Origin: Sulfitobacter faviae
GTDB taxonomy: Bacteria; Pseudomonadota; Alphaproteobacteria; Rhodobacterales; Rhodobacteraceae
Reading direction: 5' to 3'
NCBI RefSeq assembly: GCF_029870955.1
Contig: NZ_PGFQ01000001.1
Span: forward strand, 1,488,001-1,552,000
DNA length: 64,000 nt
Made by a program: the position numbers and the translations under genes. Shown here one piece after another: positions 10,346-20,277 of this stretch (its first letter is position 1; each line of letters begins with the position of its first letter). The notes under the pieces are model-generated. The model had not been told where the DNA came from. It did not search any database and was given only the letters and a program-made list of their open reading frames with translations.

Positions 10346-10977
10346 TTCGGATCGTCCGAGCCCATGACACGGGCGAAGACCCATGTATCTTTTTGGCGTT
10401 TGATTTCGGTGCTGCTGCCCTCGACAATCTCGCCCTCACGGTTGCGAACCTCCGAGGTCAGCTCGCCGACGAAGCGGATGGTGAGTTCGGCTTCTTTCGT
10501 GGTCTCGTCCATCTTGGCGTCGATCAGTTCCATCTCGCGCACGCCGATGAAATTCGCCTCGATCGTCAGACCTTGGTCCTCCCGCGCGGCGACGCCGTCA
10601 ACGAAGCTTTCATAGACGTCATCGGCCAGAAACGGCTGAATTTCGGCCAGATCGCCCCGCTCATAGCCCATGACGATCATCTCATAAGCGCCGCGCGCGC
10701 CTTGCAGGAAATCGCTGACGCCAAAGGACGGCTCGACCCGCTTCATCTCGGCCAAGGCTTTGCCCGAGGGGCTATCTTCGGGAACGTGGTCGCTGATATC
10801 GAGATCCGGGCCACCTTCGATCACTTCAAACGCGGGGCCGCTGCGCGGGCTTGGCGTTTGATCGGTCACCGGGGGCTTTTCAAAACCCTCACGCGTGCCA
10901 AGCACGTTTTTCAGCCGCAGGATCAGGAATACGGCGATACCGGCGAGGACCAGAAGCTGTATCAGGGGAGAATTCAT
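10318..10977 (-). CDS. Tim44-like domain protein, probably membrane-anchored
   Basis: 219 residues with one N-terminal transmembrane segment (PLIQLLVLAGIAVFLILRL). A proline- and acid-rich linker follows, then a C-terminal Tim44/TimA-type domain (FLQGARGAYEMIVMGYERGD, KRQKDTWVFARVM). In mitochondria Tim44 tethers Hsp70 to the import channel. The bacterial protein is inner-membrane associated and of uncertain function. I chose ATG 10977 because the membrane segment follows directly. It runs divergently from fxsA and secB and overlaps the mltA start, so envelope genes cluster here. Confidence 0.88.
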   Translation of the reverse strand: MNSPLIQLLVLAGIAVFLILRLKNVLGTREGFEKPPVTDQTPSPRSGPAFEVIEGGPDLDISDHVPEDSPSGKALAEMKRVEPSFGVSDFLQGARGAYEMIVMGYERGDLAEIQPFLADDVYESFVDGVAAREDQGLTIEANFIGVREMELIDAKMDETTKEAELTIRFVGELTSEVRNREGEIVEGSSTEIKRQKDTWVFARVMGSDDPNWLLVSTDG

Positions 10978-11080
10978 CGAAACCTCATTCAGGGGTGGCA
11001 TGGAAACATGCGAGTTAAGCTCTTATGTAGGTGTTCGACCGGGGCAAGTCCACTCTGCCCCAGCGAAAGGACTCCGCCGC

Positions 11081-11578
11081 ATGTGGCTATTGATCGCATT
11101 TATCGCCGTGCCTCTGATCGAGATCACGCTTTTCATCCAAGTCGGTGGCGCCATCGGCCTTGGCTGGACGCTGGCCGTGGTGGTTTTGACCGCCATTTTG
11201 GGCACATGGTTGGTGCGGTCTCAGGGTGCGCTGGCGCTTGGCCAATTGCGCAGTTCCTTCAATGACTTGCGCGACCCGACCGAGCCTTTGGTGCATGGCG
11301 CGATGATCCTGTTTTCCGGCGCGCTGCTGCTGACGCCGGGGTTCTTCACTGATGCCGTCGGCTTTGCTTTCCTGATCCCACGCTTCCGGCAGGCGGCCTA
11401 CCGTGCGATCCGTGACCGGGTGAAGGTCCAAAGCTTTGGCACCCCCGGCGGCATGGGGCCGCGGCCCGGGCCGCAACGCCGCGGCGATCCGCGCGGTGAC
11501 GTGATCGACGGGGATTTTCACGAGATCCCCGAACAGCCGCGCCAGACCAAGGGCCCCTCGGGCTGGACTAAGGATTGA
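11081..11578 (+). CDS. fxsA: FxsA family membrane protein
   Basis: 165 residues. Three to four hydrophobic segments fill the first 110 residues, with the family pattern PLIEITLFIQVGGAIGLGWT, LLTPGFFTDAVGF and LIPRFRQ. The tail is polar and rich in Gly, Pro and Arg. FxsA is an inner-membrane protein known for suppressing F-exclusion of phage T7 in E. coli; its normal role is unknown. The ATG follows CGAAAGGACTC. It is transcribed with secB 66 bases downstream, or secB has its own promoter. Confidence 0.9.
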   Translation: MWLLIAFIAVPLIEITLFIQVGGAIGLGWTLAVVVLTAILGTWLVRSQGALALGQLRSSFNDLRDPTEPLVHGAMILFSGALLLTPGFFTDAVGFAFLIPRFRQAAYRAIRDRVKVQSFGTPGGMGPRPGPQRRGDPRGDVIDGDFHEIPEQPRQTKGPSGWTKD

Positions 11579-11643
11579 GCGGCCCGTGCCGACCTGTTAA
11601 GTCCGGGTAGATTTAAGAAATTCACCACAACAGGACACAGAAA

Positions 11644-12126
11644 ATGGCAGAAAACGAAACCGCACAACCCAAGCAACCGCAGATGCGCGTGCTGGGCCAG
11701 TTCATCCGCGACATGTCGTTCGAAAACATCATGGCGCAGAAGGGTGCCCCGGCGGATGTACAGCCCGACGTGCAGGTTCAGGTCAACCTCGACGCGAAGA
11801 AGCGTTCGGGCGAGAACCAGTATGAAACCGCGATTAAGCTGAACATCACCTCTAAAGCGAAAGACGGCGACGCGACGCTCTTCGTGTTGGAAATCGACTA
11901 TGTCGGTATCTTCCAAGTCGAAAACGTGCCGGAAGAGCAGATGCATCCCTATCTGCTGATCGAATGCCCGCGCATGATTTTCCCCTTCCTGCGCCGCATC
12001 GTCAGCGACGTGACCCGTGACGGTGGCTTCCCGCCGCTGAACCTTGAGAACATCGACTTCCTGTCGCTCTACCGCAACGAAGTGGCACGCCGTCAGGCCG
12101 AAAACCCGCCAAAAGCCGACGCCTAA
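11644..12126 (+). CDS. secB: SecB, protein-export chaperone
   Basis: Tetrameric cytoplasmic chaperone that keeps precursors unfolded and hands them to SecA. 160 residues. Family blocks are visible: VLGQFIRDMSFENI near the N-terminus, YETAIKLNITSK in the middle, and YLLIECPRMIFPFLRRIVSDVTRDGGFPPL split across the C-terminal third. The stop is only three bases from the stop of the convergent dnaQ. The neighbourhood secB, dnaQ, coaE, aroE, maf next to the origin is conserved in alphaproteobacteria. Confidence 0.97.
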   Translation: MAENETAQPKQPQMRVLGQFIRDMSFENIMAQKGAPADVQPDVQVQVNLDAKKRSGENQYETAIKLNITSKAKDGDATLFVLEIDYVGIFQVENVPEEQMHPYLLIECPRMIFPFLRRIVSDVTRDGGFPPLNLENIDFLSLYRNEVARRQAENPPKADA

Positions 12127-12129
12127 GCG

Positions 12130-12819
12130 TTAGCCAATCTGTTTCCACAGCGCGTCGTCGCCCAGTTTACCGACAAATTCGGCATGGGCGGCGGCTTCGG
12201 CCTCAGTCAGACGCGAGGGCAGGGGCGTGGGCCGCGGTTTCGGGGTCCAGCGCGTTTCCGGCTCGCCCGTCTTGCGCTCCGGCGCCGAAGACAGCGCGAA
12301 ATCCGGCTGCCGCCCCCCAATCAGTTCCAGATAGACTTCGGCCAAGATCTCACTGTCGAGCAAGGCGCCGTGCAACGTCCGCGAGGTGTTGTCGATCCCG
12401 AAGCGGCGACAGAGCGCATCAAGCGAAGCGGGTGAGCCCGGAAAGCGTTTCCGCGCAATCTCGAGCGTGTCGAGCGCCTGTTCCCACGGGATCTGCGGCA
12501 GGCCCATCCAGCGCAGCTCAGCATTCAGGAATTTGATGTCGAAGGCCGCGTTGTGAATGATCAGCTTTGAATCGCCGATGAAGTCGAGAAATTGCCGCCC
12601 GATCTGCGCGAACTTGGGCTTGTCGCGCAAAAAGTCATCGCCCAGCCCGTGCACCTGAAAGGCTTCATCGGGCATCGAGCGTTCGGGGTTGATGTATTGG
12701 TGATAGGTCTCGCCCGTGGCCATGTGGTTCATCAGCTCGACCGCGCCGATCTCAACGATGCGGTCGCCGCTTTCGGGGTCAAAGCCGGTGGTTTCGGTAT
12801 CGAGCACGATTTCACGCAT
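12130..12819 (-). CDS. dnaQ: DNA polymerase III epsilon subunit (3'-5' proofreading exonuclease)
   Basis: DEDDh exonuclease of 229 residues. ExoI is DTETTGFD with the two catalytic acids, ExoII is HNAAFDIKFL, and the ExoIII region is RTLHGALLDSEILAEVY with the catalytic His and Asp. The C-terminal tail after residue 170 is Pro- and Arg-rich, as expected for the segment binding the alpha subunit. The start at 12819 overlaps the coaE stop by eight bases, so dnaQ is the last gene of maf-aroE-coaE-dnaQ, reading away from the origin. Confidence 0.96.
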   Translation of the reverse strand: MREIVLDTETTGFDPESGDRIVEIGAVELMNHMATGETYHQYINPERSMPDEAFQVHGLGDDFLRDKPKFAQIGRQFLDFIGDSKLIIHNAAFDIKFLNAELRWMGLPQIPWEQALDTLEIARKRFPGSPASLDALCRRFGIDNTSRTLHGALLDSEILAEVYLELIGGRQPDFALSSAPERKTGEPETRWTPKPRPTPLPSRLTEAEAAAHAEFVGKLGDDALWKQIG

Positions 12820-13402
12820 GGCGCTGTCTTTCCCTGATGTCGCGGATCACCGCCCGCACCTGCGCGCGGGCATGGTCGAGCGTATCGGTCACTATCACAT
12901 AGTCCGAGCGGGCGCACTTCTCTTCGGCGGGCATTTGCTTGGCGCGGATGGCGTCGAACTGGGCCTCGGTCATCGTGCCGCGTGCGAGTACGCGCTCGCG
13001 CTGCACCTCTGCCGGGATCGTCACGCAGGCCACCGCGTCCATCGCAGCCTCGCCGCCGGTCTCGAACAGCAGCGGGATGTCCAGCACGGCAATGTCGCTA
13101 TCCGCCTGCGCCAAAAACGTCGCCCGGTCTTCGGCCACCAGCGGATGCACGATGGTTTCGATCCGGGGCAGGGCGGTCGGATCGGCGGCGATGATCTCTT
13201 TCAGCGCGGCACGAGAGACACCACCGCCCTCGATAGCCTGCGGGAAAGCCGCCTGCATCGGCGTCACGGCAGCCCCGCCCGGGGCATAAAGCCGGTGCAC
13301 CGCCGCGTCGGCATCCCAAACGGCGCAGCCTTCCTCGGCGAACATCTTTGCTGTGGTCGATTTACCCATGCCGATGGAACCGGTGAGCCCGAGGTGGAAC
13401 AT
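12812..13402 (-). CDS. coaE: Dephospho-CoA kinase
   Basis: Catalyses the last step of coenzyme A synthesis, phosphorylating the 3'-hydroxyl of dephospho-CoA. 196 residues. P-loop is GSIGMGKST near residue 8. The substrate region WDADAAVHRLY follows, and LDIPLLFETG is the family Walker-B-like segment. ATG 13402 shares its A with the aroE TGA (TGATG), which fixes the start; the longer upstream reading is aroE sequence in another frame. Confidence 0.96.
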   Translation of the reverse strand: MFHLGLTGSIGMGKSTTAKMFAEEGCAVWDADAAVHRLYAPGGAAVTPMQAAFPQAIEGGGVSRAALKEIIAADPTALPRIETIVHPLVAEDRATFLAQADSDIAVLDIPLLFETGGEAAMDAVACVTIPAEVQRERVLARGTMTEAQFDAIRAKQMPAEEKCARSDYVIVTDTLDHARAQVRAVIRDIRERQRHA

Positions 13403-14234
13403 CAGCGCAGCACCGCCGTTCGCGTGGCGCGGTCGACCTCGGGCCGCTGGCCGAACCAACGCTCGAACGCCGGGACGGCCTGATGCAACAACATGCCCAG
13501 CCCGTCGACCGTGACGCAGCCCATATCCTCAGCCGTCTCAAGCAGATGGGTCCGCAGCGGGGCATAGACGAGATCCGTCACCACCGTGCCGGGGCGCAGC
13601 CCATCCAGCGGCACCCGCAAGGCGCCTTTGCCAATCATGCCAAGCGATGTGGTGTTCACCAACAAACTTGCGTGATCGATCATATTGCCCGCTTGCACCC
13701 AATCGACGACTTTGACCCGGCCGCCGAAATCGCGCTGCAACTGCTCTGCCCGGACGCGGGTGCGGTTTGACAGGCAGATCTCAGGCACGCCAGCATCCAA
13801 CAGCGAGGAGACAACTGCCCGCGCCGCGCCCCCGCGCCCAAGACCGCCGCCGGTCCGGCCTTCGGATCCCAATCCGGCGCACCAGCTTTGAGGTTTTCGA
13901 TGAAGCCGTAGCCATCCGTATTATCCGCATGAATCTTGCCATCGGCGCGAAAGATCAACGTATTGGCCGCGCCGATCAGAGTGGCCCTGTCGGTGATAAG
14001 ATCCGCGATTTCCATCACCGCTTCTTTATGAGGGATTGTCAGGTTCACCCCAACAAAGCCCATCTTGGGCAGCGTTCTCAGCACCTCTTCCAGATCATCG
14101 GAGGCGACATCAAGCGGCACGTAATGACCGGCGATGCCATAGGTCTCCAGCCAATGGCGATGCAACTGCGGGGATTTGGAATGCGCGATGGGCGATCCGA
14201 TCACACCGGCGAGGGGGATTTTGGGCAGGCTCAT
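13402..14234 (-). CDS. aroE: Shikimate dehydrogenase (one frame break)
   Basis: NADPH-dependent reduction of 3-dehydroshikimate in the shikimate pathway. The N-terminal part has GSPIAHSKSPQLHRHWL and NLTIPHKEAVM, with the catalytic Lys in the latter. The NADP-binding part should read LGAGGAARAVV. That glycine-rich motif is split: one base is missing in the C run 13829-13833 (plus strand), and the reading frame changes in the middle of it. Restored length is about 277 residues, normal for the family. It overlaps maf by four bases at its start and coaE by one base at its end. Confidence 0.92.
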
Positions 14235-14830
14235 GTCGTGAGGTCTCCGCGCAGCGTCAGGTAATTCAGCAGTTCAAGAAATGGCATACCGAGGACGTGA
14301 AAGTAATCCCCCTCAATCTGGGTGAAGAGCCGCACGCCTTCCTCTTCCAGCTTGTAGCAGCCCACCGCGTGGCGAATGCTTTCCCAGTTTCGCGCGACGT
14401 AGTCTTCTATATAGGCGTCGCTGGCCTCGCGCATGCGCAGCCGCACCTGACCGACGTGCCGCCAGAGCGGTTCACCGTTTTCATAGAGCACGGCGGCGGA
14501 AAGCAAGGAATGCCGATCCCCGCGCAGCCGGTGAAGCTGCGCGATGGCTTCACCCTTATCACGGGGCTTGTGCAACATCTCGCCGCGATGCTCCAACACC
14601 TGATCGCAGCCCAGAACCAACGCGCCAAAGTGCTTTTCGCTCACCTTCCGGGCTTTCATCTCGGCCAAGGTATCGGCGATGTCGCGCGGCTTGGCCTCTT
14701 CGGCCCGCAGCGCAGCAGTTATCATCTCTTCGTCGATCTTGGCCGGGATCACCTCATGCAGGATCGCGGCCTGCGCCAAAAGCTGCGCCCGGATCTCCGA
14801 GCCGGAGGCGAGGATGATTTTCTGCGGCAT
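14231..14830 (-). CDS. maf: Maf family nucleotide pyrophosphatase
   Basis: House-cleaning pyrophosphatase acting on non-canonical or pyrimidine nucleoside triphosphates. 199 residues. The N-terminal ILASGSEIRAQLL and the central GALVLGCDQVLEHRGEML match the Maf fold, including the acidic catalytic residue. ATG 14830 is chosen because the homologous sequence begins with MPQKIILASGS; the codons before it belong to the origin region. A perfect DnaA box ends on the start codon itself. It begins the minus-strand operon maf-aroE-coaE-dnaQ. Confidence 0.94.
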   Translation of the reverse strand: MPQKIILASGSEIRAQLLAQAAILHEVIPAKIDEEMITAALRAEEAKPRDIADTLAEMKARKVSEKHFGALVLGCDQVLEHRGEMLHKPRDKGEAIAQLHRLRGDRHSLLSAAVLYENGEPLWRHVGQVRLRMREASDAYIEDYVARNWESIRHAVGCYKLEEEGVRLFTQIEGDYFHVLGMPFLELLNYLTLRGDLTT

Positions 14831-14838
14831 GTGGATAA
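14830..14838 (-). promoter_or_regulatory. DnaA box (perfect, TTATCCACA)
   Basis: TGTGGATAA on the plus strand. It overlaps the first base of the maf start codon, so DnaA bound here could also affect maf expression. Confidence 0.85.
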
Positions 14839-15086
14839 CCCTGTGATGATCTGGCGCAAATCTTGAGGATTTGTTCTGCGAGATAAAAGTTGACAGCACA
14901 AGCCCGCAGATCTCGCCCCGAGTCGCGGTTTTTGTCGCCGATTCCCACCCCGATGAATAGGGATAAGCTGCTTGTGCGTATAACCACGAGACTTCACCGG
15001 TTATCCCCGCTTTGATACATTTTGTCCCCCAGAAAATACGCCAGCAAGATCCTGAGAAAATTCAACATTCGCGAATCGGGGCCGGC

Positions 15087-15095
15087 TTATCCACA
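15087..15095 (+). promoter_or_regulatory. DnaA box (perfect, TTATCCACA)
   Basis: Exact consensus box in the origin gap. About 80 bases before the AT-rich tract. Confidence 0.87.
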
Positions 15096-15118
15096 GGAGG
15101 CCGCGAAGTTTGTTCACC

Positions 15119-15127
15119 TGTTGATAA
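15119..15127 (-). promoter_or_regulatory. DnaA box (one mismatch, TTATCAACA)
   Basis: Plus-strand TGTTGATAA. It faces the perfect box at 15087-15095 with 23 bases between them. A further one-mismatch box, TAATCCACA, lies at 15145-15153. Confidence 0.7.
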
Positions 15128-15236
15128 GCGGCGGTATAAATCATTAATCCACAGGATTCAGACGCCCTACAATCAACTACATCTTTTCTCTTTTCTTATT
15201 TATTAAGAAAGAAGCACGCCCACCGGAGCCTTCCCC

Positions 15237-15686
15237 ATGTTCGATCTTCTCAGCCTCGCTTATCCATGGATCAAAGCGCTCCATATCGTGTCGGTCATCA
15301 GTTGGATGGCAGCGCTTTTCTACCTGCCGCGGCTCTTCGTGCATCATGTCGAACAGGCGGGCTCCGCCGGGCGGATGCATGAGACTTTCGCGATGATGGA
15401 ATTCAAGCTCGCACAGTTCATCATGCGGCCCGCGATGATGGCGACATGGGTTTTCGGCCTCGCGCTCGTTCTGACGCCCGGAATCGTGGATTGGACGATG
15501 ATCTGGCCATGGACCAAGGGTGCCAGTGTCATCGCCATGACGGTTTTCCATGTTTGGCTGAAAAAACAGGTCAAATCCGTCGAAAGCGGCGACAGTACCG
15601 TCACGGGCCGTCAGTTCCGCCTTTTGAACGAAGTGCCAACGCTGCTGATGATCGTGATCGTCTTCTCCGTGGTCGTGAAATTCTGA
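15237..15686 (+). CDS. hemJ: HemJ, protoporphyrinogen IX oxidase
   Basis: Membrane protein of 149 residues that oxidises protoporphyrinogen IX in heme synthesis. Four hydrophobic segments are visible. The first carries IKALHIVSVISWMAALFYLP with the conserved His, and the third is followed by HVWLKKQVKS with the conserved Lys region. It is the first gene on the right side of the origin and is transcribed away from it. The spacing to rho (124 bases) contains a separate rho promoter. Confidence 0.92.
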   Translation: MFDLLSLAYPWIKALHIVSVISWMAALFYLPRLFVHHVEQAGSAGRMHETFAMMEFKLAQFIMRPAMMATWVFGLALVLTPGIVDWTMIWPWTKGASVIAMTVFHVWLKKQVKSVESGDSTVTGRQFRLLNEVPTLLMIVIVFSVVVKF

Positions 15687-15691
15687 GGCAA

Positions 15692-15720
15692 TTGACTCAA
15701 GCCGCGCTGCCGCCTATATC
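15692..15720 (+). promoter_or_regulatory. Probable sigma-70 promoter of rho
   Basis: TTGACT (15692-15697), 17-base spacer, TATATC (15715-15720). It begins a few bases after the hemJ stop and leaves a leader of about 85 bases before the rho ATG. No attenuator hairpin is obvious in that leader. Confidence 0.75.
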
Positions 15721-15810
15721 TGCGCCACTGTCCCGTCCGGGGCGGTTTCTGCTTGCCACATTCAAATGATCGACCAGCCCGCATTCTGCTGCGGCTGAAC
15801 AGGATGCTCC

Positions 15811-17082
<1,272 letters not shown>

Positions 17083-17098
17083 GTTATTAATTAATAAC
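17083..17098. repeat. Perfect 16-base AT-rich palindrome GTTATTAATTAATAAC
   Basis: It begins at the base after the rho TGA and ends 16 bases before the mnmE start. Fourteen of sixteen bases are A or T, standing out in a GC-rich genome. It could be an operator or a DNA-bending site for mnmE. It is a poor terminator because it has no GC stem. No named family recognised. Confidence 0.6.
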
Positions 17099-17114
17099 AA
17101 TAGGTTAGTAAAAT

Positions 17115-18401
17115 ATGGACACGATATTCGCCCAAGCGTCAGCGCCGGGCCGTGCCGGGGTTGCGGTGATCCGAATTTCCGGCCCGCAGGCCTTCGTGAT
17201 CGCGCAAGAGATTACCGGGAAACGTCCTGAAGGGCGCGAGAGTGCGTTGCGTAATCTCCGCGGCACGGGCGGAGAGGTGATCGACCAAGCTCTGGTCCTG
17301 AGTTTCCCCGGGCCGAACTCCTTCACTGGCGAAGATGTTGTCGAATTCCAACTTCATGGCTCCATTGCCGTGATGCGGGCGATGCTTTCGCTGCTGTCGA
17401 CCTTCCCCGAAGCTCGGATGGCGGAAGCGGGGGAATTCACCCGCCGTGCGCTAGAGAATGAAAAGCTGGATCTCGCGCAGGTCGAAGGGCTGGCAGATCT
17501 CATCGAAGCTGAAACAGAAGCGCAGCGAAAGCAAGCGCTTCGCGTTTTATCGGGCCACCTCGGCGCACGCGTCGAAGAATGGCGGAAAGACCTGATCCGC
17601 GCCGCAGCGCTTCTGGAAGCCACAATCGACTTCGCGGATGAAGAAGTGCCCGTCGATGTAACCCCCGAAGTGACGGCGCTGCTCTCGAAGGTCGGCAAGG
17701 CATTGCAGGCCGAAGCGGAAGGCACCTATGTCGCCGAGCGGGTTCGAAATGGCTTTGAAGTCGCGATCATCGGCGCGCCAAATGCGGGTAAGTCGACGCT
17801 CTTGAACGCGCTAGCCGGACGTGACGCTGCGATCACCTCCGAAATCGCAGGCACTACCCGCGATGTAATCGAAGTTCGAATGGACCTCGGCGGGCTACCG
17901 GTTACCCTATTGGATACGGCGGGCCTCCGCGAGAGCGAAGATAAAGTTGAAGCCATCGGGATCAAACGCGCAATCGAACGTGCCGAAGCGGCGGACCTGA
18001 GGGTCTTCCTTGCCGCACCAGATGAAATGCTGGTCCTTACGCCGCAGGAAGGGGATATCGTTCTTCAGCCTAAGGCAGATCTCCTTGGTATTGTCGCGAA
18101 CGGTATCTCAGGGAAGACCGGGCAGGGCGTGTCAGACCTTATTGACCGCATCCAATCTACGCTCTCGGAACGCAGTTCAACCATCGGATTGGCCACCCAT
18201 GAGCGGCATCGCGTCGCTTTGCAGCAAGCCGTCTCGTGTTTGGCTGAAGTAGATGTTATCCTGACTCGTGGACCGGATTTCTATGATTTGGCTGCCGCGG
18301 AGCTTCGATTTGCGATCCGCGCATTGGAAACACTAGTTGGCCGCATAGACGTCGAGAACCTGCTGGATGAGATCTTCACCAGCTTTTGCGTGGGTAAATG
18401 A
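17115..18401 (+). CDS. mnmE: MnmE, tRNA uridine-34 modification GTPase
   Basis: With MnmG installs the carboxymethylaminomethyl group on wobble U34 of several tRNAs. 428 residues. The N-terminal folate-binding domain has [19 protein letters not shown]. The G domain has GAPNAGKST (G1), DTAGLRE (G3), and the C-terminus ends CVGK, carrying the essential Cys. The G4 motif, usually NKxD, reads PKAD in QPKADLLG. Codon use is visibly less GC-biased than in rho. The stop lies four bases before the likely mnmG start, so the two partner enzymes are co-transcribed. Confidence 0.96.
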   Translation: MDTIFAQASAPGRAGVAVIRISGPQAFVIAQEITGKRPEGRESALRNLRGTGGEVIDQALVLSFPGPNSFTGEDVVEFQLHGSIAVMRAMLSLLSTFPEARMAEAGEFTRRALENEKLDLAQVEGLADLIEAETEAQRKQALRVLSGHLGARVEEWRKDLIRAAALLEATIDFADEEVPVDVTPEVTALLSKVGKALQAEAEGTYVAERVRNGFEVAIIGAPNAGKSTLLNALAGRDAAITSEIAGTTRDVIEVRMDLGGLPVTLLDTAGLRESEDKVEAIGIKRAIERAEAADLRVFLAAPDEMLVLTPQEGDIVLQPKADLLGIVANGISGKTGQGVSDLIDRIQSTLSERSSTIGLATHERHRVALQQAVSCLAEVDVILTRGPDFYDLAAAELRFAIRALETLVGRIDVENLLDEIFTSFCVGK

Positions 18402-18405
18402 TGGA

Positions 18406-20277
18406 GTGTTTCACGTGAAACATTTTGATGTGATCGTGATCGGCGGCGGCCACGCAGGCGCGGAAGCAGCGCACGCTTCGGCACGGCTCGGCGCACAGAC
18501 AGCGCTCGTCACGATGAGCCGTGATGGAATCGGCGTCATGTCCTGCAATCCTGCGATCGGGGGCTTGGGAAAGGGGCATTTGGTCCGAGAGATCGACGCA
18601 ATGGACGGCGTCATGGGGCGCGTTGCTGATAAAGCGGGTATTCAATTCCGTCTACTAAACCGTCGGAAAGGTCCGGCAGTGCAGGGACCGCGTGCGCAGG
18701 CTGATCGGAAGATCTATCGCACAGAAATGCTGCGCGAGATTGAAGCGCAGTCTGACCTCGATATCATTGAGAGCGAGGTCGTCGATTTTGAGACGGATGG
18801 TGATATCGTTACAGGTGTAGTCTTGGCTGACGGTTCATCCATTACCGCATCCTCGGTGGTCCTTACAACCGGGACATTCCTCCGGGGCGTCATTCATATC
18901 GGAGATGTGTCGCAGCAAGGCGGCCGCATGGGTGATAAAGCCTCGGTTAAACTGGCCGAACGCATCGACTCCTTCAACCTTCCGATGGGTAGGTTGAAAA
19001 CTGGCACGCCCCCGCGTCTTGATGGGCGAACGATCAACTGGGATATTCTAGAAGAACAGCCGGGCGATGATGATCCCGTCTTGTTTTCATTCCTATCTGA
19101 TAAGGTATCCGCACTCCAGGTCGTCTGCGGCATTACGCATACCAATGCAAAAACCCACCAGATTATCCGAGAAAATCTCGAAAGGTCTGCGATGTATGGC
19201 GGGCACATTGACGGCGTAGGCCCGCGATACTGTCCTTCTATCGAAGACAAAGTCGTGCGATTTGCGGATAAAGACTCGCACCAGGTATTTTTGGAACCTG
19301 AAGGTGCAGATGACCATACGGTCTATCCCAATGGTATTTCGACTTCCCTTCCAGCGGACGTACAAGAAGCTTATGTTCGGAGTATGGTCGGCCTTGAAAA
19401 CGCAATCATTCTGCAACCCGGCTACGCGATCGAATATGACTATATCGACCCGCGGGCGCTTGCATCGACCCTTGCGGTCCGTACAGTTCCCGGCCTGTAT
19501 CTCGCAGGACAGATCAATGGCACCACAGGCTATGAAGAAGCCGCAGCGCAAGGGCTGGTCGCCGGCCTGAATGCAGCGCTTCATGCTCAGGGTCGAGACC
19601 CGGTAACCTTTAGCAGGTCCGAGAGCTATATCGGCGTCATGATCGACGATCTGACGACGCGTGGCGTCACAGAGCCCTACCGGATGTTTACGTCACGCGC
19701 TGAGTTCCGCTTGTCACTCCGGGCGGACAATGCAGACCAGCGGCTCACGCCCCTTGCGATCAAGCTGGGATGCGTTTCTAAATCTCGCCGTGAGCTCTTT
19801 GAAGAGAAAACTTCATGTCTAATTGACGTGAGAACACGACTGCAGAGTAGGGAGTACACCCCGAAAGAGCTTGCCAATGCTGGGATCAACGTGAATCAAG
19901 ACGGTTCAAAGCGGAATGGCTATCAGATATTGGCATTCCCTGATGTTAAGTTTGAAGACTTGCTCACGCTCGATCCAGATTTAGGCGATACCCCAGTTGA
20001 GGTTCGACGTCAGCTCGAGCGCGACGCACTCTATGCGACCTACATCGTAAGGCAGCAGAAGGAGATTGATCTGTTGAAGAAAGACGAGAATGTACGCATT
20101 CCGGCCGACTTCTCCTTTGAGGCGCTTTCGGGGCTTTCAAACGAATTGAAAACTAAGATCGCAACTGCACGTCCCGAGACAATGGCCCAGGTAGCACGTG
20201 TCGATGGAATGACGCCCGCTGCGCTTACATTAATTCTGGCCCGGGTTAAAAGAGGCACCGGGAACAAGACAGCATGA
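18406..20277 (+). CDS. mnmG: MnmG, tRNA uridine-34 modification enzyme (FAD subunit)
   Basis: FAD-dependent partner of MnmE. 623 residues. The dinucleotide fold is [15 protein letters not shown], and family blocks [37 protein letters not shown] and [20 protein letters not shown] are all present. I chose GTG 18406 because it places FDVIVIGGG at the same distance from the N-terminus as in the E. coli protein. GTG 18415, eight bases after GGAG, is an alternative. The first codons contain a perfect parS site. The stop overlaps the rsmG start (ATGA). Third-position codon use is more AT-rich than in most of the window. Confidence 0.96.
   Translation: MFHVKHFDVIVIGGGHAGAEAAHASARLGAQTALVTMSRDGIGVMSCNPAIGGLGKGHLVREIDAMDGVMGRVADKAGIQFRLLNRRKGPAVQGPRAQADRKIYRTEMLREIEAQSDLDIIESEVVDFETDGDIVTGVVLADGSSITASSVVLTTGTFLRGVIHIGDVSQQGGRMGDKASVKLAERIDSFNLPMGRLKTGTPPRLDGRTINWDILEEQPGDDDPVLFSFLSDKVSALQVVCGITHTNAKTHQIIRENLERSAMYGGHIDGVGPRYCPSIEDKVVRFADKDSHQVFLEPEGADDHTVYPNGISTSLPADVQEAYVRSMVGLENAIILQPGYAIEYDYIDPRALASTLAVRTVPGLYLAGQINGTTGYEEAAAQGLVAGLNAALHAQGRDPVTFSRSESYIGVMIDDLTTRGVTEPYRMFTSRAEFRLSLRADNADQRLTPLAIKLGCVSKSRRELFEEKTSCLIDVRTRLQSREYTPKELANAGINVNQDGSKRNGYQILAFPDVKFEDLLTLDPDLGDTPVEVRRQLERDALYATYIVRQQKEIDLLKKDENVRIPADFSFEALSGLSNELKTKIATARPETMAQVARVDGMTPAALTLILARVKRGTGNKTA
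18407..18422. promoter_or_regulatory. parS centromere site 1 (TGTTTCACGTGAAACA)
   Basis: Perfect 16-base palindrome identical to the consensus ParB-binding parS of alphaproteobacteria. It lies 3.2 kb from the right edge of the proposed oriC and codes for the second to sixth codons of mnmG. ParB (21681-22580) is the expected ligand. Confidence 0.93.

Larger units (their letters stand above)
14831..15236. other. Chromosomal replication origin (oriC)
   Basis: A 406-base gene-free stretch between divergent maf and hemJ. Seen directly: two perfect DnaA boxes TTATCCACA (14830-14838 minus, 15087-15095 plus), one-mismatch boxes TTATCAACA (15119-15127 minus) and TAATCCACA (15145-15153 plus), a weaker TTATCCCCG (15001-15009), and an AT-rich tract at about 15176-15215 that could be the unwinding element. 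Three GANTC sites (near 14938, 15073 and 15155) are present; this is the CcrM methylation motif. Known: in Caulobacter the origin lies beside maf-aroE-coaE-dnaQ, with the hemJ-rho-mnmE and mnmG-rsmG-parAB clusters on the other side. Genes on both sides mostly run away from it. Strong inference, not proof. Confidence 0.88.
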
